NCBI GenBank assembly: GCA_014904845.1
Contig: MU119267.1
Span: forward strand, 193,444 to 244,905
DNA from: Acephala macrosclerotiorum
Lineage: Eukaryota > Ascomycota > Leotiomycetes > Helotiales > Mollisiaceae
DNA length: 51,462 nucleotides
Direction: 5' to 3'
The notes under the pieces are model-generated. The model saw nothing but the letters and a program-made list of their open reading frames with translations. It was not told the DNA's origin and ran no database searches. Position numbers and translations under genes: made by a program. Positions 23,664 to 34,115 of the stretch are shown here, one piece after another. Each line of letters opens with the position of its first letter. Position 1 is the stretch's first letter.

Positions 23664-25352
23664 ATCCTCTACCTACCATACCCATCTACAAGTGTCTAAA
23701 GCCCGCACATTATGTTCTCGGATGATCGATCATAGTATAATCGCATAGCGTTGTAATTTGATTACATCATAATCACTCGCTCTCTTGTCACAAAAGGAGG
23801 AGGTTAATTGTAAGAAATTGTTTAATGTCTGCATCTGGGAGGAGTAATTTTGAGGGGATCGACAGCTGTGCTGGAGGAAGAAGGAGATCTCGCTTTTGGT
23901 GAAAAGGGAAAAGGAGATGGGGTACAATTGGCTCTAATTGTATCTATGAGGATTTAATTCTTGTAGATACTTTCACTCGGCAGATTTTTGGGAGCTTAGT
24001 ACATTATTGTAGCATGGTTTGGTAGATAGTCAAATTGAAATGACTGAAATCACATCATGGCATCCATTCCAGGTCTTGTCTTTTCCCTCAACATTAACAC
24101 GCTCGATTATACTTTCCATTAGCGCTTTCGGACCTTGGTACATCCCTTTTTCCGCTCGCATGTTCTTTGCATCTTCAGACGCGATAAATTCTTGTTCTCA
24201 TCTATGAAAACCGATGATCATACCACACGGTACCAAACTTTTCTTCACCTCTTGACACTCGATTCCGTTCACCACGATCCTGTTTATGATAACGCGCAAC
24301 CCCGGAATCCCATAGGATCCTAGGATTCGCGATCAGCTCTCACCCCAACCCCGCGGCGCACCTCAAATCTGCATGGCGGTTTTTTGCGCAGATACGAGTT
24401 GGCGCCTTCAGGACGCCACTGTGCGTGCGACGCGTTCGCTGCTGAAACACAACCTCACTCTTACCCTCCATCTCGCACATTCAGCTTCTTCTGAATTTTA
24501 TTTTTATTTTTTTATCGCGATCGCGAAAAAGGCAGGCAATGCGGAACTCGGAACTACCTTTGAGCCATTTTGGCAGTGTGGAGTGGGGTGGTTTCTTCAT
24601 TGTGGAGAAATAAAAGAACTTGGATCAGATTCTGGTTCAAGCTTCTCTTCTCTCGCCGGTCCGAAATTTCGATGGGCCCCCAACGGGGGCGCGGAAATTT
24701 CCGAGTGGAGTATTGGTGGATGGGTGCCTGGCCCCTGTTGATCGGGTGAGTTGGGGCATTGAAGATGGGAGTTGGGTAGAGTGGATGAGTGACCTTTGTG
24801 GATGTACCTGCATAAGTTTATGCAAAAGAGAGGAGAGAGGTGATGAGGGTTGCATAACAACATAAAAATAAATAAACATATTGCGATGACGTGACAACGT
24901 ATCTCAAACACCTCGAAAAGTCTGCGATACTTCAAGAATTGAACACCGTCAATTGAGGATGACCGGTCAGCATCGATCCGGTGGTGATGAATGGGGTCAG
25001 ACTCACGGAAGTTAGGAAGCAGATCTCCCCAAGTCTTGATGCACGAGTGGAAGTGGCGTTCGTATACTGGAAAAATGTCTGGGATGGGAGATTTGAATGT
25101 CTGTGGAGGGGAAGATGGCTTGCTTTTGAGTTTGGATGATTGAGCTTCATTCCTAACTTCTCTCTGTTGTTGATATTCCTCGCTCTCTATTGATTTCTGT
25201 CATTCGTTTTGGATCGTGAGTTCTGTCGCGTGTTGAATTGAGTTGCTGCAGCACTATTATTCCGACGACGAAGACGAAGACGAATCTATTTCTCCCATCT
25301 CACCTATCACCCCCAACCACTGAGCTCTAGACAGTAGAGAAAGGGAATCACG
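23664..25352. other. Intergenic between the two Kre9-like genes
   Basis: About 1.7 kb without a supportable gene. Frames such as plus 24373-24741 and minus 24597-24935 overlap each other and show no domain. The stretch before 25353 has pyrimidine-rich runs and a GACGAAGAC-type short repeat (25265-25285) that may be 5' UTR or promoter of copy 2. Confidence 0.5.
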
Positions 25353-26199
25353 ATGAGATTTTCACTCACCCTCCTCCTGACAGCGCTGGCCAGCATCGCT
25401 ACAGCACAAAACCCCTTCCTCTACAATCCCGGCGACCTCACGAACATTACTGCAGGCTCGACTTTCGAGATCAAATGGGCGCCTAGTACAGGGACGACTG
25501 ATACGGTGACGATTCTATTGAGGCAGGGAAATCCGGACCAGTTGGTTACTGTTTTGACTATTGCTTGTAAGGTTTTCTTCTTTTCCATTCCCTTCTTTCA
25601 GGGCTGGAGTCTTGGCATTGACCCTCGCCGCCATCCTGGATATTAGCAAATTGAGACCATGAAGAATATAAACGGAATCGTGCTAACGACCCCCAAGCAA
25701 GCATAGTAAACACAGGCTCCTACAACTGGTCCGTCCCCACCACCCTCGTAAGTCTCAACATCTCGAGGATATTCCCCTTTTCCTCCCTATTATTTCTCGA
25801 CTCCGCACTCACTCCCTCCCCGAATCGAATGAAAGCCAAACAACTAAATCCAAACAGGTAAATGGCCCCCTCTACGCCTTCGAAATCCGCGACGACCTTA
25901 ATACCGACCTAGCAAACTACTCAAATACCTTCTCCATCTCCTCTACCAACACCGTATCTTCCGTCGTCGCGGCCCCCGTTAGCACGATTACCACGGATGG
26001 ACATGTTACTACTGTTTATGCTGTTGCTACGCAGACGACGAGCGCGACGGGGACAGCGAGTGCGAGTACAACGGGGACGGGGACGGCGAGTGGAAGTAGT
26101 GCTACGGCGACAAAGAATGCGGCGGGTGAAGGAATTAAGAAAGTGAAGTTGGGAGGGGTGATGTTGGCGGTTGTGGCGGGGCTTATGGGTGCTTTGTAA
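25353..26199 (+). CDS. Kre9/Knh1-like GPI-anchored cell-wall protein (copy 2)
   Basis: Three exons: 25353-25566, 25698-25747 and 25858-26199, with introns of 131 nt (GTAAGG...GCTAAC...CAAG) and 110 nt (GTAAGT...ACTAAAT...ACAG). The spliced frame gives 201 residues. It has a signal peptide (MRFSLTLLLTALASIATA), then a Kre9/Knh1 domain: LTNITAGSTFEIKWAPSTG, VTILLRQG, the spliced motif SIVNTGSYNWSVPTTL, and YAFEIRDDL. A Thr/Ser/Gly-rich linker follows (about 65 residues), then a basic patch (KKVKLGG) and a hydrophobic tail (VMLAVVAGLMGAL), suggesting GPI attachment. The same domain order and the shared first-intron phase support paralogy with the gene at 22920. The precise role is not deducible. 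Confidence 0.88.
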
Positions 26200-26536
26200 T
26201 GTTGGGTAGCGGTACACATCCGATTGAAAAGGAGAGTAGAGAGAGAGGAAGATGTGAAGGGGGACTGTACATATGACAACGCTTGAAGCTGAGGATCAGC
26301 TTGGTGTGCATATATTCTGGGATGGATCCGTCATAGACGACCTGGAATTTCTGGTATAGACGAATACAATAATGTTTAGTCTGGGTCCTTGCGAGCTGCA
26401 ATGGAAGTGTGTGGTTGTGACCTCCGCTGGACGCGGAGAAGTCTTGACTTGAGAGGCAGGAGCGTTGTTTCTAGCATCTGTTGTAGTATTCAACGAAGCA
26501 TTGTCCATTTCAGTCTCAGATACTATAGTCTCATTC

Positions 26537-26781
26537 GTTGCATACCGCAGAGGCGGCAGGAGGGATCAGGAGCTCCTCTGGTGGAGTGGAATCTTTTTCA
26601 TGTCGACTTATCGAGGGACATTGAGCTATCCTTGAAAGTGAAGATGGTCAATTCTTGTTTGTTGCGCATCGCAGGAGCGGCAGGAGGACTGCATGGCGGG
26701 GTCCTTCAGCGAGGTGGAATGTATCATGTCGACTTGTCCATGGACATCAAGTTGCCCTTGAAATGAGGATGATGAATTCTT
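26537..26781 (+). repeat. Two tandem units (about 122 bp) of an intergenic repeat
   Basis: Unit 1 starts GTTGCATACCGCAGAGGCGG at 26537 and unit 2 starts GTTGCGCATCGCAGGAGCGG at 26661. Both continue with a GTGGAAT...ATGTCGACTT phrase, a GGACAT phrase, CCTTGAAA and GAATTCTT or CAATTCTT at the end. A third start, GTTGCATATCGCACCAGCGG, follows at 26782 and leads into an inverted repeat. No coding frame is shared between units. Confidence 0.7.
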
Positions 26782-26931
26782 GTTGCATATCGCACCAGCG
26801 GCAGTAGCCTTCCTCCTGTCGGGACTGTAGAGCGGACAGCGGAATGTGGGGGCCCTCCCAAAAGTCTGTAACGTGTCCCTGTGCTTCCGCCGGTTCTCCT
26901 CCCGCTGCTGCCGCTCCCTGCGAAGTGCAAC
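26782..26931. repeat. 150-bp inverted-repeat (MITE-like) element
   Basis: The left arm GTTGCATATCGCACCAGCGG is complementary to the right arm CCGCTCCCTGCGAAGTGCAAC (about 26911-26931), and the complementarity continues inwards through GCAGTAG versus CTGCTG and the flanking CCTCC/GGAGG. The arms are about 28-35 bases, imperfect and GC-rich. A related element with the same arms is at 28534-28658, so this looks like a small non-autonomous mobile repeat. Confidence 0.6.
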
Positions 26932-27424
26932 AAAACGTCCAACTGTCGAGGGACATTTGGTTTATATATACAGAAGTGGTCGATGTGTAATGAATTCATC
27001 CCTTGAGGAAGTCAATATCCAAAATGTCCTTGAGAAGTGCGACGAAGCGTGAACCTGGAACTGGGTCACGTGAGTTTGTGAAGCTTTTTCTCCCTAGGTA
27101 TGCAAACCAATGACTTGCTTGCAGTTACTATGCAAGTCCCAATTGAAACTTCTGATTCACCTTGCACAGAAACTCTCCAAGTAGAGGGGTGTTCTGGCAT
27201 ACCTGCAAGGCAGATTATGGGCGCTGTTTGAGCATGTTCAATTGGTTAGATTAACTCCGTTCACTCCGCCTCAGGCTCAGCCTCGACCTGACAACTCACT
27301 TTACCGTGGGGCCTTGAACCCCATCTAGCTTTAGATATGAAAGGTTTATTCACGCTGAGGAGCCCTATCGGGTCCTTTACCGTCTGTATTAGCTGAGGCG
27401 AACATACGAAGAGCCACCGCCAAT

Positions 27425-28385
27425 ATGTGGGAAGAAGCAGACTGGGAAGAAGGTCCAGGCTCACAAGCCAAACTCAATAGTAAGAAGGAATTCCAAGCAG
27501 CTCTCGAAGCATTAGACTTCATGACGGCGTTCGCCTACAACCAGAATGGTGAGCTTCGCGCCGTCAAGGCTCGGCGTGCAAGACTAGTCGCTCGCATGTA
27601 TGAGCTCAACCTTGCAGCAAAGTATCTGAACGAGAATATGCTTTCTTTCATGAATCAACAAGCGACAGCGATAGAAGTGGAGGAAATGATAGATTCTCTT
27701 CAATCTTTGAACGCCTTTGTCAGAGACTTCATTAATGCCAACCTAGGCAGGTAAGTTGTTGTCATCAAACTCAAGACGTTAATTAGCATGCAGCTAATCC
27801 TCTTAATTTAGCATCGGGAAAGTTTCGCCAGATCCTTTTCTACAATCTAATGTATCGAACATGAAGTCAACAACAAGACGAAAGGGCTTCAAACCTTGTC
27901 GCAATGGTCTTCCCGCCCCTCTCCTTGGTACCGAAGCAAAGCCCGGGGGTTTAACCAACACTGACAACACCCCGATCAATGAGGTTCCAAAACACCCGTT
28001 ACTCAGTTCAGGTCTTCGACATCGCATGGTCCTCACACTTCCAACCTCCCCCTCCTCCCCTGTGCCACAGCTAGACCCGATAGCGGAGCAGCAACCTTCC
28101 AAGCACCATCCCCCGCCTCTATGGAAACGAGGCTGTGTGCTCATCATCGCCAGTTTCACAACTTTTGTGTTCTTAGGTTGCTTCCTTGGCGTTTACTTCA
28201 CCACTCAAAAGCAGTTCGGATATAGTATGGGAGATTCGTTCACGCTTGCAGGCTTCGTAATAACTGTTGGCGCCTTCGTCTCAAGTGCCTTCCTGGCATA
28301 TCACTATCGGCATTGCAAATGCTGGAAGCGATATGAGAAGGGAAAGGGAGTCGAACTTGAGCTTCTTGTGGAAGAAGGGGAATGA
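27425..28385 (+). CDS. Two-helix membrane protein, uncharacterised fungal family
   Basis: Two exons, 27425-27750 and 27812-28385, joined by a 61-nt intron (GTAAGT...GCTAAT...TTTAG) that keeps frame; 299 residues. The first about 105 residues are acidic then helical (FQAALEALDF, RAVKARRARLVARMYELNLAAKYL, IDSLQSLNAFVRDFI) and may form a coiled or bundled domain. A Pro/Ser-rich linker follows, then two hydrophobic helices: CVLIIASFTTFVFLGCFLGVYF and FTLAGFVITVGAFVSSAFLAY, ending in a Cys/His/basic tail (HYRHCKCWKRY). No signal peptide is seen, so the N-terminal domain is probably cytosolic with a C-terminal hairpin anchor. A decayed relative with the same C-terminal pair is 1.3 kb downstream. 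Related inverted repeats flank the gene on both sides. Function is unknown. Confidence 0.75.
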
Positions 28386-29382
28386 AATGGACCGGAAGGA
28401 ATAGAATACCTTCCCTCATCACTGTCAAAACCGAGCCACTTGCGGATCGAAGGACTTTGCGAGGCACTAGTAGGCTGAGATCTGATGAAGCAATCGAAAT
28501 GGCTTCAAATTTATTGTTATCTGCAATTCGGTTTTTGCACATCGCAGGGGCGTCAGCAGGAGAACCAATGAGCGGAAGGCAGGCGCCCTATTCATCGTTT
28601 ACGATGTGCTCTTGTGGCCCCGTCGGTTCCCCCGCTGCTGTCGCCGGCACACTGCAACAAATAGTCCAATGTTCTACTAGAAGTCAAGCATGGCGGGGTG
28701 GAGCCACATGCGAAGTGCAACAAAAGACGTCTGTCACTATCACTTTCAATATCCAGAACGTCCAGAATGTCCGACGCACAATCGAAGCAGACTTCAGTGT
28801 CTGCTGTGTATCACATATTCCGATATTGCTTCCCTCTCCAGAGAAGGTGGTGCTCATACCACAATCGAAAGTCCCTTGATCTCTATATCATCACGGCTCT
28901 ATCTGAAATGCCCCTACTCAGCGGATCAGTGTCAGCGTGTTGGACTCTGTTTCTTGCTTTTACAGAACCGCTTGTTCTTGAAAGTCTTGCCAATTTCACC
29001 GCCGGCTTGTGTAGGCTGTTTGCACACGGCGGACGGGACAGATGAGATACCATTTATGTGATTAGCATAGAGACTAAGCATGTCTTTAGCTACATGAGCT
29101 CTATCCCATCCTTATCGAGAATTGGTGTTTCAGCTGGTCAAGTACATCCGATATGAACGGCTGGGAATACTGAGCCCTGGCCTATGTGAACACCTTTAGC
29201 TCGCCTGTGGCTTGCATGCGTCGGATTCTAGTTTTGCTGCGCCTCATCTAGAGAGTTACTGCAAGAAGGAATAACCCTTTGTGACCCGATGCATGCCATG
29301 TTCAATAGTTTGGCCACGGTTCAAGCGCAAGACTATTTAGCTTTACGAGCGTACAGCTATTTGTAGAGAAGGCAAAAGAGCC
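28386..29382. other. Intergenic with a second inverted-repeat element
   Basis: Three overlapping plus-strand frames occur here (28382-28879, 28690-29061, 28698-29045). They run through the repeat at 28534-28658, disagree with one another, and show no domain, so I do not call a gene. Confidence 0.5.
28534..28658. repeat. 125-bp inverted-repeat (MITE-like) element, relative of 26782-26931
   Basis: The left arm reads TTTGCACATCGCAGGGGCG and continues CAGCAGGAGAACC. The right arm GGTTCCCCCGCTGCTG...GCACACTGCAAC is its imperfect complement. The sequence after the right arm (CAACAAATAGTCC) echoes that after the first element (CAACAAAACGTCC). A further partial arm, GCGAAGTGCAACAAAAG, is at 28709-28725. 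Confidence 0.6.
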
Positions 29383-29908
29383 TTGTGCTCGGATGATAGT
29401 CAACTTATAGAACTTACGAGTACCTCTCGCTTCCTCTCTTTGTCGTCCCTGATCCTCGTCCACCTTCGCAGCCTCGCATACGAACTCCTACACGACTTTT
29501 GGAAACTCCAGATCTCGTTTGTCGAGGACACAACAACCGAGACCAAAGTGCGGAAGATAGCGAGCAAGATGTTGCAAAGAATCAAACAAGATGTCGCCAT
29601 GTTCCAACAGACACTCACCGAAAACGACGCCGCCATCCGCTCCTCAGAAGTCAACAACGTCCAATATCCAAACTTCAACATCCGCCCTCGGACAATGTGG
29701 TAGAGTGGTTGCGTTCTAATCATAGCCATCTTATCTATCTTCTTCTTTCTGAGCTGCTTCCTGGGCGTGCACTTTACCACCGAAAAACAGTTTGCATACG
29801 GGCTTAGGAGAGGCTTTTGAACTTGCGGGTTATGTGCTTGCTACTAGGGCATTTGTCTTGAGTCCGTTCGTGGCGTACCATTACCCGAGATGCAAGTACT
29901 GGAGTTGA
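29383..29908 (+). pseudogene. Decayed paralogue of the 27425-28385 membrane protein
   Basis: The frame from 29383 (no ATG near the start) encodes a helical segment (TETKVRKIASKMLQRIKQDVAMFQ), then hits TAG at 29701-29703. In the same frame it continues SGCVLIIAILSIFFFLSCFLGVHFTTEKQFAYG, clearly matching the first membrane helix of the intact gene (RGCVLIIASF...FLGVYFTTQKQFGYS). About one extra base near 29806 shifts the frame, after which EAFELAGYVLA...FVAYHYPRCKYW matches the second helix and the tail. The N-terminal similarity is weak. It is therefore a relic with at least one nonsense codon and one frameshift, probably from a local duplication. Confidence 0.7.
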
Positions 29909-30203
29909 GTCAGGAGAGGGGGAGATGTCGAGCTTCAATTTCTTAGAGGATGATGACTCGAAGAACCCAAACAAAATCCTTTCCTTCATATTTTGCGGGT
30001 ATCATGTGGCTTTACGTCTTAGCAGCATCCATCAAACTCTTGATCAGGAAGCAACTCCCTACGGCGCAACTATCATACCACCAACCTTCTTATATTCAAT
30101 GCTTAATTTAATCTGTGTTGAAGCTCGACAATTCATGCTCTTCCACCCCCGGCAAAAATCAGTCGAAAGTCTAAGCTCTAGTAACTGCATTGTCCTGGCC
30201 GAC

Positions 30204-31484
30204 ATGGAAGATTATTGCTATGAACAGCTCTTGGATGGTCACGCCATCCGGCTTGCTGTGATCCATCCTGGTCAATTCGAGGACAGCTTGGAAGTCAACC
30301 ACCACACTGCGCCATTCAAAACGGACGATCCCCAACAGTACGAAGCCCTGTCATATTGTTGGGGCTCAGCACAAAGCGCCCAAGCAATTACAATAGCCAC
30401 ACTTGGTACACCCAACAAGGGAATCCTGCGAGTGACCCAGAATCTTGCAATTGCCCTCCAACATCTCCACTTCCAAGAGCAACCGCATACCATGTGGATA
30501 GAGGCCATCTGTATCAGCCAGTCCAACAACGTTGAGAAAGGCTATCAAGTAGCCATAATGGGAGATATCTACCGCTTAGCCACAAGCGTAGTGGTCTAGC
30601 TTAGGCCGCTGGCCGACAGCAGCGATTGCGCCGTGCAAATCATGAACTTTCTAGGTCGACAAGTCGAGGTTGACTTCGTCTATGTCCGGATGAAATCATC
30701 AGCAGACGCCCAGTACTAGGACGTGGCCGATAAGCCAATGAACCTTCGCTTGAGCGCGAGGAATTCTGTGCTGTCTACCACTTGTTTTCAAGATCGTGGT
30801 TTGAAAGGCTGTGGGCTAGCCAGGAGATATTTCTAGCTAACCCTTCAGCCTACGCCTTACGTGGACAGAGCTTTATACCATGGTAAAAACTAGCCGATTT
30901 TGCCAGAAGTCCGACATCCTATCCGTGAGAATGGAGTTACTTGCGACGATGATCAGATGGTTAAAGCTTACGCCAGGAGGTTCTGTCTTGATATGTTCGA
31001 AGACTATATTCCGACTGCGTCTTTACCAACCTTCGCTAGGAGTGTAGAGAGCTTGAGACAGATTCCGAACCGGGTGGTATTTTTGACATCCAGACTAGCA
31101 GATTTCTTGATCGGTGCAGGTCCTATCTTCCCGATAAGTAATTTATCATTACCAAGGACGGCAGCAGAGGCCTCGCCCCAGCTTCCGCCAGACTTGGAGA
31201 TGAAATATACATTCTTCTGGATTGCGATTCGCCAATGCTCTTGCGGCTTGAGATTGAAGGAAGATATCTTGTGGTTGGTGTGTGTTATCTATCTAGCGTG
31301 CAGTTTGGGGGGGTCAATACTGGGCAACTTGTCGCAAGGGGTGAGATTGACGAATAGATGGAATGAAGATGGCAGTCAATGGGAGAGAGGCTTCGAAGAC
31401 AGTTCAGCGGGACAGTTCTTCTACGAAGATAGGAGATTAGAGGCGGTAATTGAAAACTACGACGAGTATTACAGGTACACGTAA
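30204..31484 (+). pseudogene. HET-domain pseudogene
   Basis: The likely original start is the ATG at 30204 (MEDYCYEQLLDGHAIRLAVIHPG), a typical HET N-terminus; the frame is also open upstream to ATG 29925 without extra domain signal. HET motifs are YEALSYCWGSAQSAQ, MWIEAICISQ and KGYQVAIMGDIYRLATSVVV. TAG at 30597-30599 falls where the family usually has Trp. Downstream the frame carries further stops, and the VYHLFSRSWFERLWASQEIFLA segment appears in a different frame (about 30768-30840). The C-terminal open frame (30900-31484) retains pieces of the HET tail, with YLVVGVCYL visible only after another shift. There are multiple nonsense and frameshift lesions, so a functional product is not expected. 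Confidence 0.75.
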
Positions 31485-31838
31485 GAAGTTCCGACGGCGA
31501 GATGGAGTGTCGATCTTGATATTTTGAGAAAGGCAGGGGTGAGTGTTCGAGGTTTTAATCTTGTATAGTTTCAAATGTTCGCCTGCGATTCTGTGAAGCC
31601 TTTGCTTAAGCAGAAAGGGAGACACTTACTATGTAACTCAAACCTTTTCTCTTCGGCTCAAGAACCCTAGAAAAGCAACGCTCCGGACTTTTACTCCGGA
31701 CTCTTAAAAAGGCCAACTACAAAGCTTAAAAATATCCACTTTAAGCCTTTATAAGGGTTTTATAACATTTATAAGGCTTTGAAACTACGTAAAAGGAGTA
31801 AATAAGCTTTCGTATGTTTTTATAAGGGTTAAAATTAA

Positions 31839-31958
31839 GGATTAAAACTACCCGAAGAGATTTTGAATACTTATAAAGGCTCTTGTCTTTTGGAATTCAA
31901 GGGTTGAAATTACTCGAGGAGATTCCGAGTACTTGTAGGGGCCTTTGTCTTTTAAAAT
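31839..31958 (+). repeat. Two 62-bp tandem repeat units
   Basis: Unit 1 begins GGATTAAAACTACCCGAAGAG at 31839 and unit 2 GGGTTGAAATTACTCGAGGAG at 31901; both run to TTGTCTTTT plus AAT. Through that core the differences I can see are all transitions (A/G or C/T). A partial third unit (GGGTTAAAATTA) precedes at about 31826. Confidence 0.75.
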
Positions 31959-32116
31959 GCTTTGGGCCGTTCAAAAAAAAAGTTGTTAAACGTGCTTTAA
32001 ACGTGCTTTTAATTCTATTTTTTTTTGAATATTAACGTTAAAAAGACGAGAATAAGGGGAATTATTTTAAAATCAAAAGTTTGGTTAGGGCAGGTCTTTG
32101 CATGCAGGCATAATAG

Positions 32117-32153
32117 GGGCAGGCAGGCGGGCAGGCAGGCGGGCAGGTAGGGC
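32117..32153 (+). repeat. Short GGCAGGCG-type tandem repeat
   Basis: Imperfect repeats of GGCAGGCGGGCA, about 37 bp, with no coding context. Confidence 0.7.
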
Positions 32154-32799
32154 AGCTCGAAAAGAAGGGCCTTTGTGGAAATGAAAGTGGACTCATTGCG
32201 GCTCACTGCGGCTTACTCGAGCTTTAGTACCTTTGGCGCCCATTCCTTGGCAGACCCAGTCGCAAAATGGACAGTCTAATAAAAAGACGTCGTTGGAAGT
32301 CTGTACTCTCACCTGTTTTTTTGCATAAAAGTCCGGAGCATGCTTTTGTAGGGGAAGGGGCCACGCCGTAACTCGGGACAAGAAAACGTTCCCAAAACGA
32401 TTTACAATCAATCACAAATCAAATCGTAATTGGAATCCCCCATCATTCGGGACACATTAAGCCGTGATATGAAACAGAAGATATTTAGAAGTTTGGGTGG
32501 GCGCCGCATGAACGCCACTAGCCTGCCTCTAGAGATAGTCACGTGTGCCCAAGAAGTTGGATGAAACGTCGTGATGGGAATGGGAAAATGCACCTGATTC
32601 AGGGGAATTTTGAACGTTCTCAGACCTGTTCATAGTCAGAAGAATGTTTTTGTTTGAGGGATGATCGCAATTTCGGGTTGAATTTCTTTCCTGCCACATC
32701 ACTAACTTCTTCTCTCTTCAAGTACGTGCTGAGCAGTTTCTAGAAAGCTTATAGCATCTTGCACACATCTATTGGGCAGAGTTCCAGCGAAGGTTATCT

Positions 32800-33707
32800 T
32801 CACTTCGTGAAGAGGACTAACAAAGCTTGCAAACAAGCAACTATAGCTGCAATTGCAGAGGTAACAGCAACTCCTAGATCAGCCCTCCTTGTCACAACTC
32901 CCACTAGAATTCCAGTCCCCAGACACACAACTATATTCAACAAAGACACGAGCGCCATCATCACCCGGTTGATTCTCAAACTAATCATGAGAACTTCCTT
33001 CCTAGCCCGTCCTCCATGACTGCCATCAGAGAAGCGGTCATTCTCTTTGGCGAAATTTAGTGCGCCTGAGAGCAATTCAGGGTCATGGAATGCCGCCGTA
33101 AGCTCGGCTTGAAACTTTCTTCTTGTGACAAAGATCTGGGGAGCTCCTGGCTGGGCTTCGAGATCCGTGGAGCTGTTCTATCAGAAGGTTGATTAACTCT
33201 CTCTCACGCGCCATGGCAGTTCAGAACCTACTGTTGAGAGGGTTGCAGTTCCAACAACAGGGTTCCAAAGGATAGGAAACTTGTCCCAGAGGGCGTACGG
33301 TGTCTTGGATACAATGTCGTGGTATTGTTCTTGAAGTTTCCTCATCACAGTTGGTCCGTCATCCTCGAAGCAAAGCTTCAATCCATTGAGGTAGAGTTTG
33401 CCACCGCGTTTCTCCACGACAAGCCGCCAATGAACTTCCCTTCCAAAAGTCAACTGAGAGTTCGTAGTAGCCATATGCACTGCCTCCAAACGATCAAGTG
33501 GATCCGCACGCAGCAATGATTTCAAGAACCCAGAAATTTGCTTCCGATGAGATCGGTACGCTCTCCATTTTATACTCAAGTTCTAGGACTCAAGACAGTC
33601 GCTGGAAATTGGAGGTCGTTCCATTCTGATATGGGCGACTCGGAGGAACATGTTGATGTGAACATCTCAGAGATCGACTGGCCAAGTCCAGCTGCCGTTC
33701 CGCCCAT
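32800..33707 (-). pseudogene. Membrane-anchored protein of unknown function with one frameshift
   Basis: Minus strand. ATG at 33707 opens 43 codons ending in SPRT then TGA (33576-33578). One base away the frame continues SIKWRAYRSHRKQISGFLKSLLRADP, consistent with loss of one base in a PRTW-type motif. A 54-nt intron (33178-33231; GTAGGT...GATAG on the minus strand) joins VVGTATLST to NSSTDLEAQPGAPQIFVTRRKFQAEL. The rest is open to the stop at 32800-32802 and ends with two hydrophobic helices (ALVSLLNIVVCLGTGILVGVV and VAVTSAIAAIVACLQALLVLF). I recognise the general layout (basic helix, GREVHW beta segment, TPYALWDKFPILW, C-terminal double helix) as an uncharacterised fungal family but know no function. 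The single lesion may be a recent mutation or an assembly error. Confidence 0.65.
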
Positions 33708-34115
33708 CACATCTATTTCATGACTTCACTTGCGACGAGGCACCTCTTTCTAATTTTCTAGCGTTGCGTCGCTTCCATGATCACAGGGAACAGTTCTGAT
33801 GGGGGTGGCGGAGCTCAGCCACCGTCGACGACTCGCTCGCCAAATCCCACCCATCGCCAGCCACTTCGACGACCTCTCCACCCATCTGGACTTTTGCTTT
33901 TTCTTGCGGTGTCACCTAGATGCAGCCGCACTTTTCGAAGGCAGCCATCCATTTAAGATCGTTCTCTTCTGCTAAGCCAGAATGCGAGTTCTATTGCACT
34001 CAGGAGCTCCATTCATTACGACGATCTCCACCTGCTGGGAACCTACATGCGGTCTTATACGTGTAATCCAACCTAGAGACTGCATCGCCTTGCCTACTAA
34101 TATTAGATAAGCCAC
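33708..34115. promoter_or_regulatory. Divergent intergenic region (shared promoter candidate)
   Basis: This 408-bp gap separates the 5' ends of the minus-strand gene at 33707 and the plus-strand kinase gene at 34116, so it must hold both promoters. No TATA box or known operator was identified. Confidence 0.4.

Larger units (their letters stand above)
26200..27424. other. Intergenic carrying a repeat cluster
   Basis: No gene is supported. The 26537-26931 part is made of related repeat units and a GC-rich inverted repeat, listed separately. The remainder up to 27424 is ordinary flank of the next gene. Confidence 0.5.
31485..32799. other. Intergenic, no gene; repeats present
   Basis: No coding region is supported. 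It contains a pair of 62-bp tandem units (31839-31958), T- and A-rich stretches near 31640-32050, a GCAGGCGG-type short repeat (32117-32153), and the 3' flank of the minus-strand gene ending at 32800. Confidence 0.5.

Noticed and set aside
26389..26999. Overlapping ORFs on both strands in the repeat cluster (125, 91 and 69 aa)
   Set aside because: They read through repeat units in different frames, and the frame is not conserved between units.
28382..29061. Three overlapping plus-strand ORFs (165, 123 and 115 aa)
   Set aside because: They run through or next to an inverted repeat, are mutually exclusive and carry no domain or intron signals.
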